Shown here: piece by piece, positions 49,338 through 58,867 of the stretch
How positions within the stretch are numbered: position 1 is the first letter of the stretch
Layout of the letters: each line of letters starts with the position of its first letter
DNA from: JACXTP01 sp963789555
GTDB lineage: Archaea; Thermoplasmatota; Thermoplasmata; Methanomassiliicoccales; UBA472
DNA length: 64,000 nucleotides
Assembly (NCBI GenBank): GCA_963789555.1
Contig: CAWBKY010000007.1
Location: forward strand, 186,001-250,000
Reading direction: 5' to 3'
The notes under the pieces: generated by a model
What the model was told of the DNA's origin: nothing
Database searches by the model: none
The model's input: the letters and a program-made list of their open reading frames with translations, nothing else
Position numbers and translations under genes: made by a program

Positions 49338-49453
49338 GGTCTGGGCTTCTGCTTCTTCTTCCTTTCCCGGAAGCCCGCCTCCTGTTCCATGACCTTCGTC
49401 TGAAAGAAGCTATAGATGCCATGGCAGAAGAAGAAAGAGCCTAGGAAGACCAT
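49331..49453 (-). CDS. Possible small membrane protein, 40 aa
   Basis: Read from ATG 49453: MVFLGSFFFCHGIYSFFQTK followed by a highly basic tail (RERKKKQKPRPQ). One hydrophobic segment then positive charges, typical of a small anchored peptide. It lies in the same frame as the CDF transporter, directly after that gene's TAG stop (49487-49489), and the intervening codons are open. It could be a separate gene, a readthrough extension, or chance. Confidence 0.35.
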   Translation of the reverse strand: MVFLGSFFFCHGIYSFFQTKVMEQEAGFRERKKKQKPRPQ

Positions 49454-49486
49454 CGGCAACCAATCGAAGAGTATTATGTGAATGGT

Positions 49487-50443
49487 CTAGTGACCGTTCT
49501 TGCTGTTGTTGTTGGGTCGGAAGACGCAGGCGTCGATGCTGCATGCCGTGGACTCCAGCTGCAGGGTGGTATGGGAGAAATGGAACTTTTCCCGGAGCAC
49601 CTCCTCGCACGCCGAGATGATGCATGAACAGGAGGAGATGGGCTGGTCCTCGACCACGATGTGCCCGCTCATGGAGTAGACGCCAGAGGCGATGGTCCAG
49701 AAGTGCAGGTCATGCACCTCGTTCACTCCTTTCACCTTGAGCAGCTCCGCCCTAACCTCCTCGACGTCGATGTGAGCGGGCGTGAACTCCAACAGTATGT
49801 TCAGCGATTGGCGCACCACGCCTATGGCGTTGTAGAATATCACCACCCCGATCACGGCGCTGATCAAAGGGTCCGCCTCTACCAGATCGAAGAGTATGAT
49901 GAGCACGGCGGCCAGGATGACCCCGACCGAGGAGAGGGTATCGCCCAGCACATGGATGAAGGCGCCCTTGACGTTCAGGTTCTCGTGGGAGTGCTTGCGC
50001 AGGACCAGGGCGCTGCTCAGGTTGGCCACCAGGCCGATGGAGGCCACCATCAACATCAGCTCGGCGTCGATGTCCTGAGGGTCCTGGAAGCGCACGAACG
50101 CCTCATAGATGATGATCACGGCCAACACCGCCAAGGCCATGCCGTTGATCAGGGCGGCCACGATCTCCACGCGCAGGTACCCGAAGGTCTGCTTCTCGGT
50201 CGGCTCGCGCAGGGCGATGATGGCCGCTCCCAGGCTGAGCGCCAAGGCGAGCACGTCGGTGAACATGTGCCCCGCGTCCGATATCAGGGCCAAGCTGTTG
50301 GACAACCAGCCACCTACCAGCTCGAAAACCGCGAACGACGCGGTTATGGCCAGTGCCAGCACCAACGGTTTGGTCACCGCCCTTTGCACCGGCAATTGCT
50401 CGTGCCCATGGCCCTCCTCCCCATGGTCGTGGTCGTCCGCCAT
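49487..50443 (-). CDS. Cation diffusion facilitator (CzcD-like) efflux protein
   Basis: Proton-driven export of Zn or related divalent metals. The N-terminus is His/Asp-rich (DDHDHGEEGHGHEQ); six helices follow, with metal-site motifs ALISDAGHMFTDVLAL (helix 2) and IHVLGDTLSSVGVIL (helix 5), then a cytoplasmic domain with VHDLHFWTIASGVYSMSGHI. The C-terminus holds extra cysteines (SSCSCIISACE, TACSIDACVF). About 318 aa from ATG 50443. Confidence 0.92.
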   Translation of the reverse strand: MADDHDHGEEGHGHEQLPVQRAVTKPLVLALAITASFAVFELVGGWLSNSLALISDAGHMFTDVLALALSLGAAIIALREPTEKQTFGYLRVEIVAALINGMALAVLAVIIIYEAFVRFQDPQDIDAELMLMVASIGLVANLSSALVLRKHSHENLNVKGAFIHVLGDTLSSVGVILAAVLIILFDLVEADPLISAVIGVVIFYNAIGVVRQSLNILLEFTPAHIDVEEVRAELLKVKGVNEVHDLHFWTIASGVYSMSGHIVVEDQPISSCSCIISACEEVLREKFHFSHTTLQLESTACSIDACVFRPNNNSKNGH

Positions 50444-50540
50444 CCCCCCGACATCATCCCTCCGCACTATGTGCTTTTTGATGCCCTCGGGACAAGTCTA
50501 TAAATGATAAGCGGTCCGTGATATCTGTCAAGGTGAGGAA

Positions 50541-51113
50541 ATGAAGAAGTCCATCGGTGCCCGCACATTGGTCTACCCCACTCCCGTGTTCGTGGTCGGC
50601 ACATATGATGAGAAAGGCAAGCCGAACGCCATGACCGCCGCGTGGGGCGGCATCTGCTGTTCCAGCCCGCCATGCGTCAGCGTCTCGCTGCGCAAGGCCA
50701 CGTACACCTATCATAACCTGATCGAACGGCGCGAGTTCACCATCAGCATCCCCTCCGAGGGGCATGTGGCCGAGGCCGACTATTTCGGCATCACCTCCGG
50801 TCGGGACGTGGACAAGTTCAAGGAGACCGGCCTCACGCCGGTCAAGAGCGAGAGGGTGAACGCGCCGTACGTGAAGGAGTTCCCTTTGGTATTGGATTGC
50901 CAGCTCATCTACCACAAGGAGATCGGCCTGCACACCCAGTTCGTTGGCGAGATACTGGACGTGAGGATGGACGAGGACTGCCTGACCGATGGCGACCCGA
51001 ACATCGAGCTGGTCAAACCCATCTTCTACAGTCCGGACAACAGCTCCTATTACGCCAAGGGCAAGTGCCTCGGGCGGGCCTTCCAGCTCGGCAAGGGCAT
51101 GAAGAAGAGATAG
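50541..51113 (+). CDS. Flavoredoxin (flavin reductase-like FMN protein)
   Basis: An FMN-binding split-barrel protein, 190 aa. It starts VYPTPVFVVGTYDEKGKPNAM with AAWGGICCSSPPCVSVSLRKATYTYHNL, the flavoredoxin FMN-binding pattern. Members carry electrons or reduce flavin in anaerobes. No frameshift. It is divergent from the CDF gene. Confidence 0.85.
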   Translation: MKKSIGARTLVYPTPVFVVGTYDEKGKPNAMTAAWGGICCSSPPCVSVSLRKATYTYHNLIERREFTISIPSEGHVAEADYFGITSGRDVDKFKETGLTPVKSERVNAPYVKEFPLVLDCQLIYHKEIGLHTQFVGEILDVRMDEDCLTDGDPNIELVKPIFYSPDNSSYYAKGKCLGRAFQLGKGMKKR

Positions 51114-51129
51114 AACGGAGCGGTCAGGC

Positions 51130-52102
51130 ATGCCATGGAAGGAGAGGCTCCGGTACGATCCCGTGCCGTCACTTGCTCCAAACGGAGGACGAGGCGTTGC
51201 AGTTCTTCGTGAAGAGGAATCTAATGGGCGTCGAGGGGCTCCGCTCCGATGGACTGCTGTTCAGCCCCCAGGTGCGGAGCCTGGTGAAGAGGCAGTCCGC
51301 CGATGGCTCCTGGACGTACCGGGGGAGGCGGTCGGAGGGCTGCGATTACGAGTATGTGGAGACCTACCGCAACCTGGCCATCCTGGTGGACAAGTACGGC
51401 CTGGCCCGGAAGCATGCCGTGGTGGAGAAGGCCTGCGAGTTCCTCCTTTCGCTGCAGGACCCGGAGGGCGACATAAGAGGGGTATATTGCAATCAGTACT
51501 CGCCCAACTACTCGGGGGCCATCGCCGCCCTGCTGGTGCGGTCCGGTTACGCCCGGGACCCACGGACCGCCAAACTTTTCGATTGGCTCATCTCCGTGCG
51601 TCAGGATGACGGTGGTTGGGCCATACCGTTCCGCACCGCAGGGGTCCGCACCTTGAACCAGGCCCTTGCCTCCGACCCGATCCCGCCGGACCCCACCCGG
51701 CCCTCATCGCATTGGGCCACCGGGGTGGTGTTGCGCGCCTTCGCCGCCCATCCTGTCTGGAGGAAGAGCGAGATCACCATGCGCGCGGCGGACCTGCTCA
51801 AGTCCCGTTTCTTCCAGTCCGATGTCTACACAGATAGGAGGGCCAAGGGATACTGGACCAAATTCTCCTACCCCTTCTGGTTCACCGACCTCATCTCCTC
51901 GTTGGACACCCTCTCCCGGCTCGGGCTTCCGGCCGACGACCCTCAGATAAACAAGGCGATCACCTGGATCTCGACCAGACAGCGCCCCAACGGCTCCTTC
52001 GACCTGGAGCTGCTCCGGGATGGGGATAGGGAGGTGGGACGATGGGTGGCCTACGCCTTCTGCCGCTCCCTTTGCCGTTTCTACGGCGCGCGACCGGCCT
52101 GA
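51130..52102 (+). CDS. Terpenoid cyclase/prenyltransferase-like alpha-toroid protein (frameshifted)
   Basis: About 323 aa. Repeated QxxDGxW-like elements mark a squalene-cyclase/prenyltransferase toroid: KRQSADGSWTY, LSLQDPEGDIRG, SVRQDDGGWAIP and STRQRPNGSFDL. The catalytic DxDD of squalene-hopene cyclases is not seen, so the protein may bind rather than cyclise an isoprenoid, or act otherwise. A one-base shift near 51172 separates LRYDPVP from LLQTEDEALQFF. It lies 16 nt after the flavoredoxin gene. Confidence 0.7.
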
Positions 52103-52104
52103 AG

Positions 52105-52112
52105 GTTATATA
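52105..52112 (+). promoter_or_regulatory. TATA box of acsV
   Basis: GTTATATA lies about 21 nt before the acsV ATG (52129), with no ribosome-binding motif between them; the transcript is probably leaderless. Confidence 0.55.
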
Positions 52113-52128
52113 CCAGCCGTCTTGATTC

Positions 52129-54085
52129 ATGCCCATGAGCTTCTCGGTCAAGTTCTTCCCGAAGAACGTGGACATCACCCTGGACGACAAGGTCACCATT
52201 TTGGAGGCGGCCTTCCGGGCCGGGGTGGAGATCAACAGCGCCTGCGGGGGCAAGGGCACCTGCGGCCGCTGCAAGGTCCTGGTGGAGGGCAAGACCGAGT
52301 CCGAGCACAGCAAGCTCATCAGCGACGTCGAATGGCAAAGAGGCTGGAGGCTGGCCTGCCGGACCATGGTGGCGAGCGACGCGGCCATCTTCGTTCCCGA
52401 GGAGTCCCGGCTGGAGGACCTGCAGATCTATGAGGGCTTCTCCAAGGCGGAGGTGCGGAGCCTGGAGCCGTTGACCAAGGCCCACTACCTGGAGCTTCCC
52501 GCGCCCAGCCTCGACAACAACCTGGGTGACGTGGAGCGGTTGGAAGTGGCGCTAGGCATCGAGGAGGGCGACCTCTACGTGCCATTGGACATGCTGCGAC
52601 ACCTGTCAAAGGTGATAAGGGACAGCGGTTGGAGGGTGACGGTGGTGGTGGACCGGTCGGAGGGCCGGCCCTCGCCTTGTCGACGTTTTCAACTGGGACA
52701 CCTCGGAGCGCAACTTCGGCATCGCCTTGGACATCGGCACCACCACGGTGGTGCTGACCATGGTGGACCTGAAGACCGGCAAGATCGTGGCCCAGGCCTC
52801 CGACTATAACAAGCAGATCATGTGCGGGGAGGACATCCTGGCCCGGATCGCCTTCGCCGAGGACGGCGGCCTGAAGCGCCTGCAGCAGCTCATCCAGGAG
52901 AGCATCGACTACCTGATCTCGCAGGTGGTGGTGCTGTCCGATGTCTGCACCGCCACCGGCAAGAAGGTATGCCGGGAGGAGGTCTCCGCCATGGCCATCG
53001 CCGGCAACACCACGATGGTCCACATCCTTCTAGGCCTCCATCCCAAACAGATCCGTTACGATCCATACATCTCCGTCACCAACTTCCCCTCCACCTACCG
53101 GGCGAGGGAGCTGGGCATGAAGATACATCCGGAGGCGCCGGTCTACATCGTCCCGGGAAGGGCCAGCTACGTGGGCGGGGACATCGTGGCCGATGTGGTG
53201 GCCAGCGGCATGCGCCACCACGAAGGCACATCGTTGCTCATCGATGTCGGCACCAACGGGGAGGTGGTGCTCGGCAACCGGGACTGGACGGTGGCCTGTT
53301 CCTGCTCCGCCGGTCCCGCCTTCGAGGGGGGCGAGGTCGCCTCGGGCATGCGGGCCATGACCGGGGCCATCGAGAAGGTAAGCATCGACAAGGACTACAA
53401 GGTGAGCTACCAGACCATACGTGGGGACAAACCCCGCGGCATATGTGGATCAGGGCTCATCGACCTGGTCTCGGAGATGTTCAGGCGAGGCATCATCGAC
53501 AAGAAAGGGCGCATCCAAGACATCGGGTCGGAGCTGGTGCGGCCGTACGATGGCGGCAGGGAGTTCGTGGTCGTCCCAGCGAAGGACACCAAGGCCATGA
53601 CCCTCAGTCTGGCCATGAAGGCCAAGTCCGGAATGTGGAACGCCACCCCGACCGCGGCGGCCCGGGACATCGTAATAAACGACGACGACATCGCCAACAT
53701 CATACGAACCAAGGCCGCCCTGTACGCGTCATGCGACATGCTGCTGGACAGCGTCAATATGAGGTTCGAGGACCTGGAGAAGGTATACGTCGCCGGAGGC
53801 TTCGGCAACTATATCGACGTGGCCAAGGCCATCAACATAGGTCTGCTGCCGGACCTGCCGCGCGACCGCTTCGAGTTCCTGGGGAACGCGGCGTTGGGCG
53901 GGGCGAGGATGGCGCTGCTGTCCAGGGAGGCGAGGGAGGAGGCGAAGGAGGTCTACAAGACCATGACCTATCTGGAGCTGACCACCAAACAGGCCTTCTT
54001 CGATCATTTCACATCATCCCTGTTCCTGCCGCACACCGATATGTCCCGGTTCCCCAGCGTGGTACATGGGAAAGGGAAGGGCTAG
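52129..54085 (+). CDS. acsV: AcsV-like corrinoid protein reductive activator (frameshifted)
   Basis: Uses ATP to re-reduce inactive Co(II) in the corrinoid Fe-S protein. An N-terminal [2Fe-2S] ferredoxin domain (SACGGKGTCGRCKVLVEG, then a fourth Cys in WRLACRT) is followed by a linker and an ASKHA ATPase region with FGIALDIGTTTVVLTMVDL, AIAGNTTMVHILLGL, LLIDVGTNGEVVLGN and YVAGGFGNYIDV. One frameshift near 52680. About 652 aa. Related RamA-type activators serve methylamine corrinoid proteins; the acs context favours AcsV. Confidence 0.88.
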
Positions 54086-54139
54086 GGAAGGAAGGCCTGA
54101 TGAGAAAAGGTATTTAATCAAAAGGTGGAATCGACCAAC

Positions 54140-55163
54140 ATGGACTGGAACTGCGCCCCCACCTGCATCGGCTCGCTGCCTCATATCGACCCAGCCAAAG
54201 CGGTGGACCTGGTCCTCTCCGAGCTGAAGGAGGTCCCTTACTGGCCGCAACTGCCGGCCCTGGGCTTTCAGGAGAACATGTACGCCCAGTTCTCCACCGG
54301 GCTGCCCGGCATCGTGATCGATCCAGGAGGCGAAGCGGATCACGGTGGACCTTTCCCATTACGACCCGGAACAGTTCTACACCGCCATCATCTCGGACGA
54401 CCTGGACCATTTCGCCTATCCCCAGGAGGGGTTCCGCGGCTTCCACGAGGCCATGTCCCGGTCTCCCGGGCCGGTCAAGGCCATCAAGGGGCAGGTGACC
54501 GGTCCCATCAGCTGTGGTCTGCAGGTGTTCGACCAGGGTGGCAAGTCCGCCATCTATGACGATGTCTATGGGGAGATAATCCGCAAGAACCTGAACATGT
54601 GCGCCCGCTGGCAGGAGAGGGAGCTGCGCGAGCGGGCCGATAAGGTGATACTGTTCCTGGACGAGCCCTCGCTTTCCCTGGTGGGAACACCGTTCGCCCC
54701 CATCGGACCGGACAAGGTGGTGGAGTGGATCGATGAGGTGTTGCACGGTCTGAGCTGCGTCAAGGGCATCCACTGCTGTGGCAACACCGACTGGCCCATG
54801 GTGCTCTCCACCGATATCGACCTGCTTTCCTTCGATGCCTATTCCTATGCCTTTTCAATCGCCCTGTACCCCAAGGAGCTCAAGGCCTTCCTCGATCGGG
54901 GCGGGGTCCTTTCCTGGGGCATCGTGCCCAACATGGACACCAAGTTGGCCGAGGAGAGCGTCCGATCGCTCCTGGACCGCTTCGAGAAGGGGGTGGAGGA
55001 CCTCGTGGCCAAGGGCTTGGACCGGGGCACTATCCTCAGCCAGTCGCTCCTGACGCCCCAGTGCGGCTTGGGCGGCCTGGACGAGGAAGGGGCCGCCCAG
55101 GCCTTGCATCTCCTGAACCAGCTCTCGCAAGCGGTGCGGGCCAAGCACCGATTGGAGGCCTGA
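54140..55163 (+). CDS. Core-MetE-like cobalamin-dependent methyltransferase (frameshifted)
   Basis: A MetE/UROD-fold TIM barrel of about 341 aa, resembling only the catalytic half of methionine synthase MetE. It has APTCIGSLPHIDPAKAVDL, GQVTGPISCGLQVF and the zinc site GIHCCGNTDWPMVLS. Short core-MetE proteins have been shown in Dehalococcoides to take methyl groups from the corrinoid Fe-S protein for methionine synthesis (recalled), which fits the acs context. Frame shift near 54328 (VIDP to EAKRITVDL). ATG 54140 is leaderless behind a TATTTAAT box. Confidence 0.78.
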
Positions 55164-55164
55164 C

Positions 55165-55915
55165 ATGACCTACATAGTCGCGGTCGCCGGCAAGGGAGGG
55201 GTGGGGAAGACCACCATCTCCGCCCTCATCGTGTCCATACTGGCCAAGAGGAGCGGGGACCTGGTGCTGGCCATCGACGCCGACCCCAACTCCAACCTGG
55301 GGGAGCGCCTCGGGGTCAAGGTGGAGAGCACCATCGGCGGCCTGCGCGAGGACCTGCTCAAGAACGCGGACGAGCTGCCCCCCGGGAGCAAGCATGAGAT
55401 GGTGCGATACCAGCTGGAGCTTGCCAAGGCCGAGGGGGAAGGGTTCGACCTTCTCACCATGGGACGCTCCGAAGGCCCTGGCTGCTACTGCTACATCAAC
55501 AACGTGTTGCGCACCTTCATCGACGAGGCCATCGACAAGTACCCCTATGTGGTCATAGACAACGAGGCGGGCATGGAGCACCTGTCCAGGCGCACGACCA
55601 AGCGCATGGACGTCCTGGTGGTGGTCTCGGACGCGACCAAGGTGGGGTTGGAGACGGCCGCCCGCATCCTGAGGTTGGCCGAGGAGATGGAAATAGAGAC
55701 GCGGCGTCGCATCCTGGTCGTGAACCGGTCCCCCACCCCTCTACCATCCAACCTTGAGGATATGGCCAGGGCGATTGCCGGTCTCAGGCGTGGTGTTCCT
55801 TCCCGAGGATGCCGAGGTGGCACGACTGGCCTTGGACGGGGCACCGCTCACTCGGCTGGACCACGGCTCGGAATTGTACGTCAAGGTCAGGGACCTGACC
55901 GTCAGTTTCAGATGA
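55165..55915 (+). CDS. cooC: CooC/AcsF-type CODH/ACS maturation ATPase (frameshifted)
   Basis: A deviant-Walker MinD/NifH-type ATPase inserting Ni in CODH or ACS. P-loop AVAGKGGVGKTTISAL, DADPNSNLGERLGV, and the CooC cysteine motif EGPGCYCYINNVLR. YVVIDNEAGMEHLSRRT is the switch region. A one-base shift near 55786 leads to SGVVFLPEDAEVARLAL and a TGA ending at 55915. About 250 aa, 1 nt after the MetE-like gene. Confidence 0.9.
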
Positions 55916-55986
55916 TACGACCAAAATTTGGGCAGCGGCGTAAGATTAAAATCGTCTGTCTGACATATGTATGACGTCGGGATGGG

Positions 55987-56568
55987 ATGGACCTAAAGAG
56001 ATTGTTGATTCCTACCAAGGAATCGAGGCACGGCACATTCTTCGCATTACTGCTGGCGTTCATAGCCGTGCGCAGCCTCATCGAGGTCTTCACCAACGAG
56101 CCAAGCACCACCACCTATGTCTTGGTCGGCGTCACCGCCATACTCACCATCACCTACGGCCTGCTACGTTTCGTCGAGGTGTTCAACGCCCCCGGTCTGA
56201 GCGTGCGTTACTTCGTGCGCAGCGTCAACATATCCTTCATGGCACTGATCCTGTTGGGCGAGTTCTTCATCCAGGATATGATGGGCCAGATGCTCCTCAT
56301 CCTCTCGTTGCTGGCGATCGAGTTCAATCTGATATCCATATACGCGGAGTATACCGGGAGGCTCAGCCGGACCAAGCTTTTCCTGATGCGCCTGCTCCAT
56401 ATCAAGCCCAAGTTCGCCCGACCCCCCAACATCAGGAAGAAGTACAGCAAATGGGACCTATGGGCCTGGAGCGCTCGCTACCTGACCAAGATGGAGCATG
56501 CCAGCCGTCTCAAGCGCCTCGACCCCTTGCACGAGCAGAGGAAGAAGGTGGAGAAGGCCAAGAAGTGA
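55987..56568 (+). CDS. Hypothetical four-helix membrane protein
   Basis: 193 aa with four hydrophobic segments (about residues 18-36, 44-62, 78-98, 100-120) and a long basic cytoplasmic tail (LKRLDPLHEQRKKVEKAKK). Unrecognised. It follows cooC in the same direction and converges with acsC with a 2-nt gap. Confidence 0.7.
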   Translation: MDLKRLLIPTKESRHGTFFALLLAFIAVRSLIEVFTNEPSTTTYVLVGVTAILTITYGLLRFVEVFNAPGLSVRYFVRSVNISFMALILLGEFFIQDMMGQMLLILSLLAIEFNLISIYAEYTGRLSRTKLFLMRLLHIKPKFARPPNIRKKYSKWDLWAWSARYLTKMEHASRLKRLDPLHEQRKKVEKAKK

Positions 56569-56570
56569 GC

Positions 56571-57894
56571 TCACAGGCCTTTGAGGAACTTGGGCAGACC
56601 GGAGGACTCCTTCGGACCGACGAGCACCTTCATGCCCGTCACCTCACCCAGCTTAGGGGCGAGCCTTGCCACCATTCCCGGTATGATCAGCGTGCCGGCC
56701 TTGGAGCGCGACTTGGCGCCGCTCTTCTCCAGCGCCTTCTGCACATGCTCCGCGCTCAGCTTCCCCGCCGCGAAGGCGGTCAGCACCGACAGTCCTTCCG
56801 TGTCCACCACCTGGAGCCAGACCGGCACCTTGCTCTTCTCGATGTCCGCCAGCACGGTGAAGTACGTGAGCGAGAAGTTGGTGGTGAACAGGACCGGGGC
56901 GCTCTCGCCCGGGTTGTTCACCGGATAGAGGTCGGGCTTGACCTGGATCGGGACCTGGGGGTCGGTGTAGATGTTCTGCCTGAGCACGAACAGGGGAAGG
57001 GCCTGCTCCGGGCGCAACTCATCCAGGGCCACTATGGACCCGTACTTCATGGTGGCCAGGGTGGCCATGAGCATGGCCTGTGGGCCTAACGCCTGCACCA
57101 GGACCGGATAGCCGAGGCCGCGGAAGGTGCGCTTCACCGATACCTTGCGGACCACGTTGGAGCGTTCCATCAGCTCCTTCAAGGTCGATGCCCCGAAGTC
57201 GAGCACGATGTCCTCCACCCCGGCGCCTCTGACCTGGGCCACCAGGTCCGCCAGTTCGTTCAGGCCGCGACCCTCGCGGACCACCAGCGGGCACTTCAGC
57301 CTCTTGGCCAGGGCGGCCATGGGTGCCCAGTTGTCCTTGTCGGCGGCGTCGAGCAGCGGCAGCTTGGCGGCAATGGGCGTCGCTGCGGTCTCCAGGGCCG
57401 CGGCATCCTTCGCCATCAGCAACAAGGGCAGGTCAGTGCTCTCTGCCACCACGGAGACGGCGCGGGCGAATCGTTGCGGGTCACCAGACACATGCCTCAC
57501 GGCGACCATGTCCGCGGCCATGATCTGACCGACCCGCTCGAACTTGGTGCGGTTGACGGCCAGGGTGCGCCCCTCCAGCTCCTGGTCCAGCGATATCGTC
57601 GTTCAGGATGACGCAGTAGCGGGTGGGATGGAAGAACTTCTTCTCGTGACGGTAGAGCTCGGTCTCGTCGCCCATCTCGAAGGCGTGACGGCCGGAACCG
57701 ACCTTCACCAGGCGGATCGGCGGTGCGGAGGATGCGGCCAGGGTGCGCTTGCCCTCCTCCGAGATGTAGGGGCAGTCCTCCACCTTGGCCTTGTTGTTGG
57801 CCAGCGCCATGGCGAAGGCCAGACAGGTGGGGTGCTTGCACTCCCCGCAGTTCTTCTTGGGCAGGTACTTGAAGATCTCGATGGCGGTGGGCAT
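56571..57894 (-). CDS. acsC: Corrinoid Fe-S protein large subunit AcsC/CdhE (frameshifted)
   Basis: Carries the [4Fe-4S] cluster that reduces the corrinoid. The N-terminal cluster domain reads YLPKKNCGECKHPTCLAFAMAL...VEDCPY, a typical four-Cys pattern; a TIM barrel and corrinoid-binding C-terminal domain (GTLIIPGMVARLAPKLGEVTG) follow. One shift near 57590 between ILNDDI and ELEGRTLAVNRTKF. About 441 aa, close to bacterial AcsC. It begins 1 nt after acsD. Confidence 0.93.
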
Positions 57895-57895
57895 C

Positions 57896-58867
57896 CTAAT
57901 CCCCTCCCCTCAGGCCCTCCAGGGCCTCGCGCACCACATCCATCGCTGCCGGGCTGCGCAAGACCAGTATGTCCGCTCCGGAGAGCAGCGCGGCGATGGC
58001 CGTGGTCGCCTCCCACCATGTGCCCCGGACGGTCGCGTCGCCCCAGGCCGGGTTCTCGTCAGTGGCCTCCCGGCACTTCCAGGCCTCGGTGCAATCGCAT
58101 AGCATGGGCACCTGGAGCATGGAGTCGCCGGCCAAAGCGGCCAGGCGGATGCGCTCGTTGACGGAATATGAATATTCCAGACCCATCCCCAGAGGGGCCA
58201 TGAGCGGGTCTATGATGATGTTGTCCTTCCTGACCCCGTAATCGGTGAGCAGGATGACGATCTGCTTGGCCAGGTTGATGTCAAGGTTGGAGAAGGCGAT
58301 TATGGCGTGCCCGTTGGCCATGGCCGCGGCGGCGGTGGACTTGTAGGCCCCCTCCTCCGCCTGGCCCAATAAAATGCGCTCCTTCGCTGCGATGTTGCTC
58401 ACCGCCTCCAAGACCTTGGCGTCCTTCTCCTCCTGACCGCAACCGTAGACGATCAATGGGGCCTTGGTGGCCTCCAGGACCCTCTTGACGGTGGCCGCGG
58501 CCTCCTCAGGCGAAGTGTCCCTCTCCTCTGGGTTGGTCGACACCAGGCGCAGACAGATGAGGTCGGCGCCCATATCTATCCAGGCCTTGGCCCAGAGCGC
58601 AGGGTCCTTGGCCGCGTCGCCGAACTGGGCCTTGACCGTCTGGGGCAGTTCGCTGGCATCGTCCAACACCTCGCCGGCGATGAGCGGTCGGTTCAGGGCG
58701 CAGCCCTCGAACTCCAGGAACGGCATGCATCCTTGCCCGCCCACTCCCAACGGGTCCCTGGTGCCTCCGCTGGCCGCATCCGCACCCAGCTCGACGGTCC
58801 CCACCTTTCCGGCCCACTTGTCCTTGGAAATCGGTACTTCCACCATACGATCAACCCTTTGGATCAT
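57896..58867 (-). CDS. acsD: Corrinoid Fe-S protein small subunit AcsD/CdhD
   Basis: A 323-aa TIM-barrel partner of AcsC. It reads WAGKVGTVELGADA, ADLICLRLVSTNPE, APLIVYGCGQEEKDAKVLEAV and ILLGQAEEGAYKSTAAAAMANGH, all in the AcsD/CdhD pattern, with no frameshift. The ATG at 58867 overlaps the acsB stop (ATGA); an internal ATG at 58846 is possible. Confidence 0.94.
   Translation of the reverse strand: MIQRVDRMVEVPISKDKWAGKVGTVELGADAASGGTRDPLGVGGQGCMPFLEFEGCALNRPLIAGEVLDDASELPQTVKAQFGDAAKDPALWAKAWIDMGADLICLRLVSTNPEERDTSPEEAAATVKRVLEATKAPLIVYGCGQEEKDAKVLEAVSNIAAKERILLGQAEEGAYKSTAAAAMANGHAIIAFSNLDINLAKQIVILLTDYGVRKDNIIIDPLMAPLGMGLEYSYSVNERIRLAALAGDSMLQVPMLCDCTEAWKCREATDENPAWGDATVRGTWWEATTAIAALLSGADILVLRSPAAMDVVREALEGLRGGD

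Noticed and set aside
52822..54117. Long overlapping open frames within acsV, and similar ones at 27938-29155, 58897-60120 and 60011-61045
   Set aside because: High GC leaves few stops in alternative frames; the translations are low-complexity Arg/Gly/His/Pro shadows of well-supported genes.
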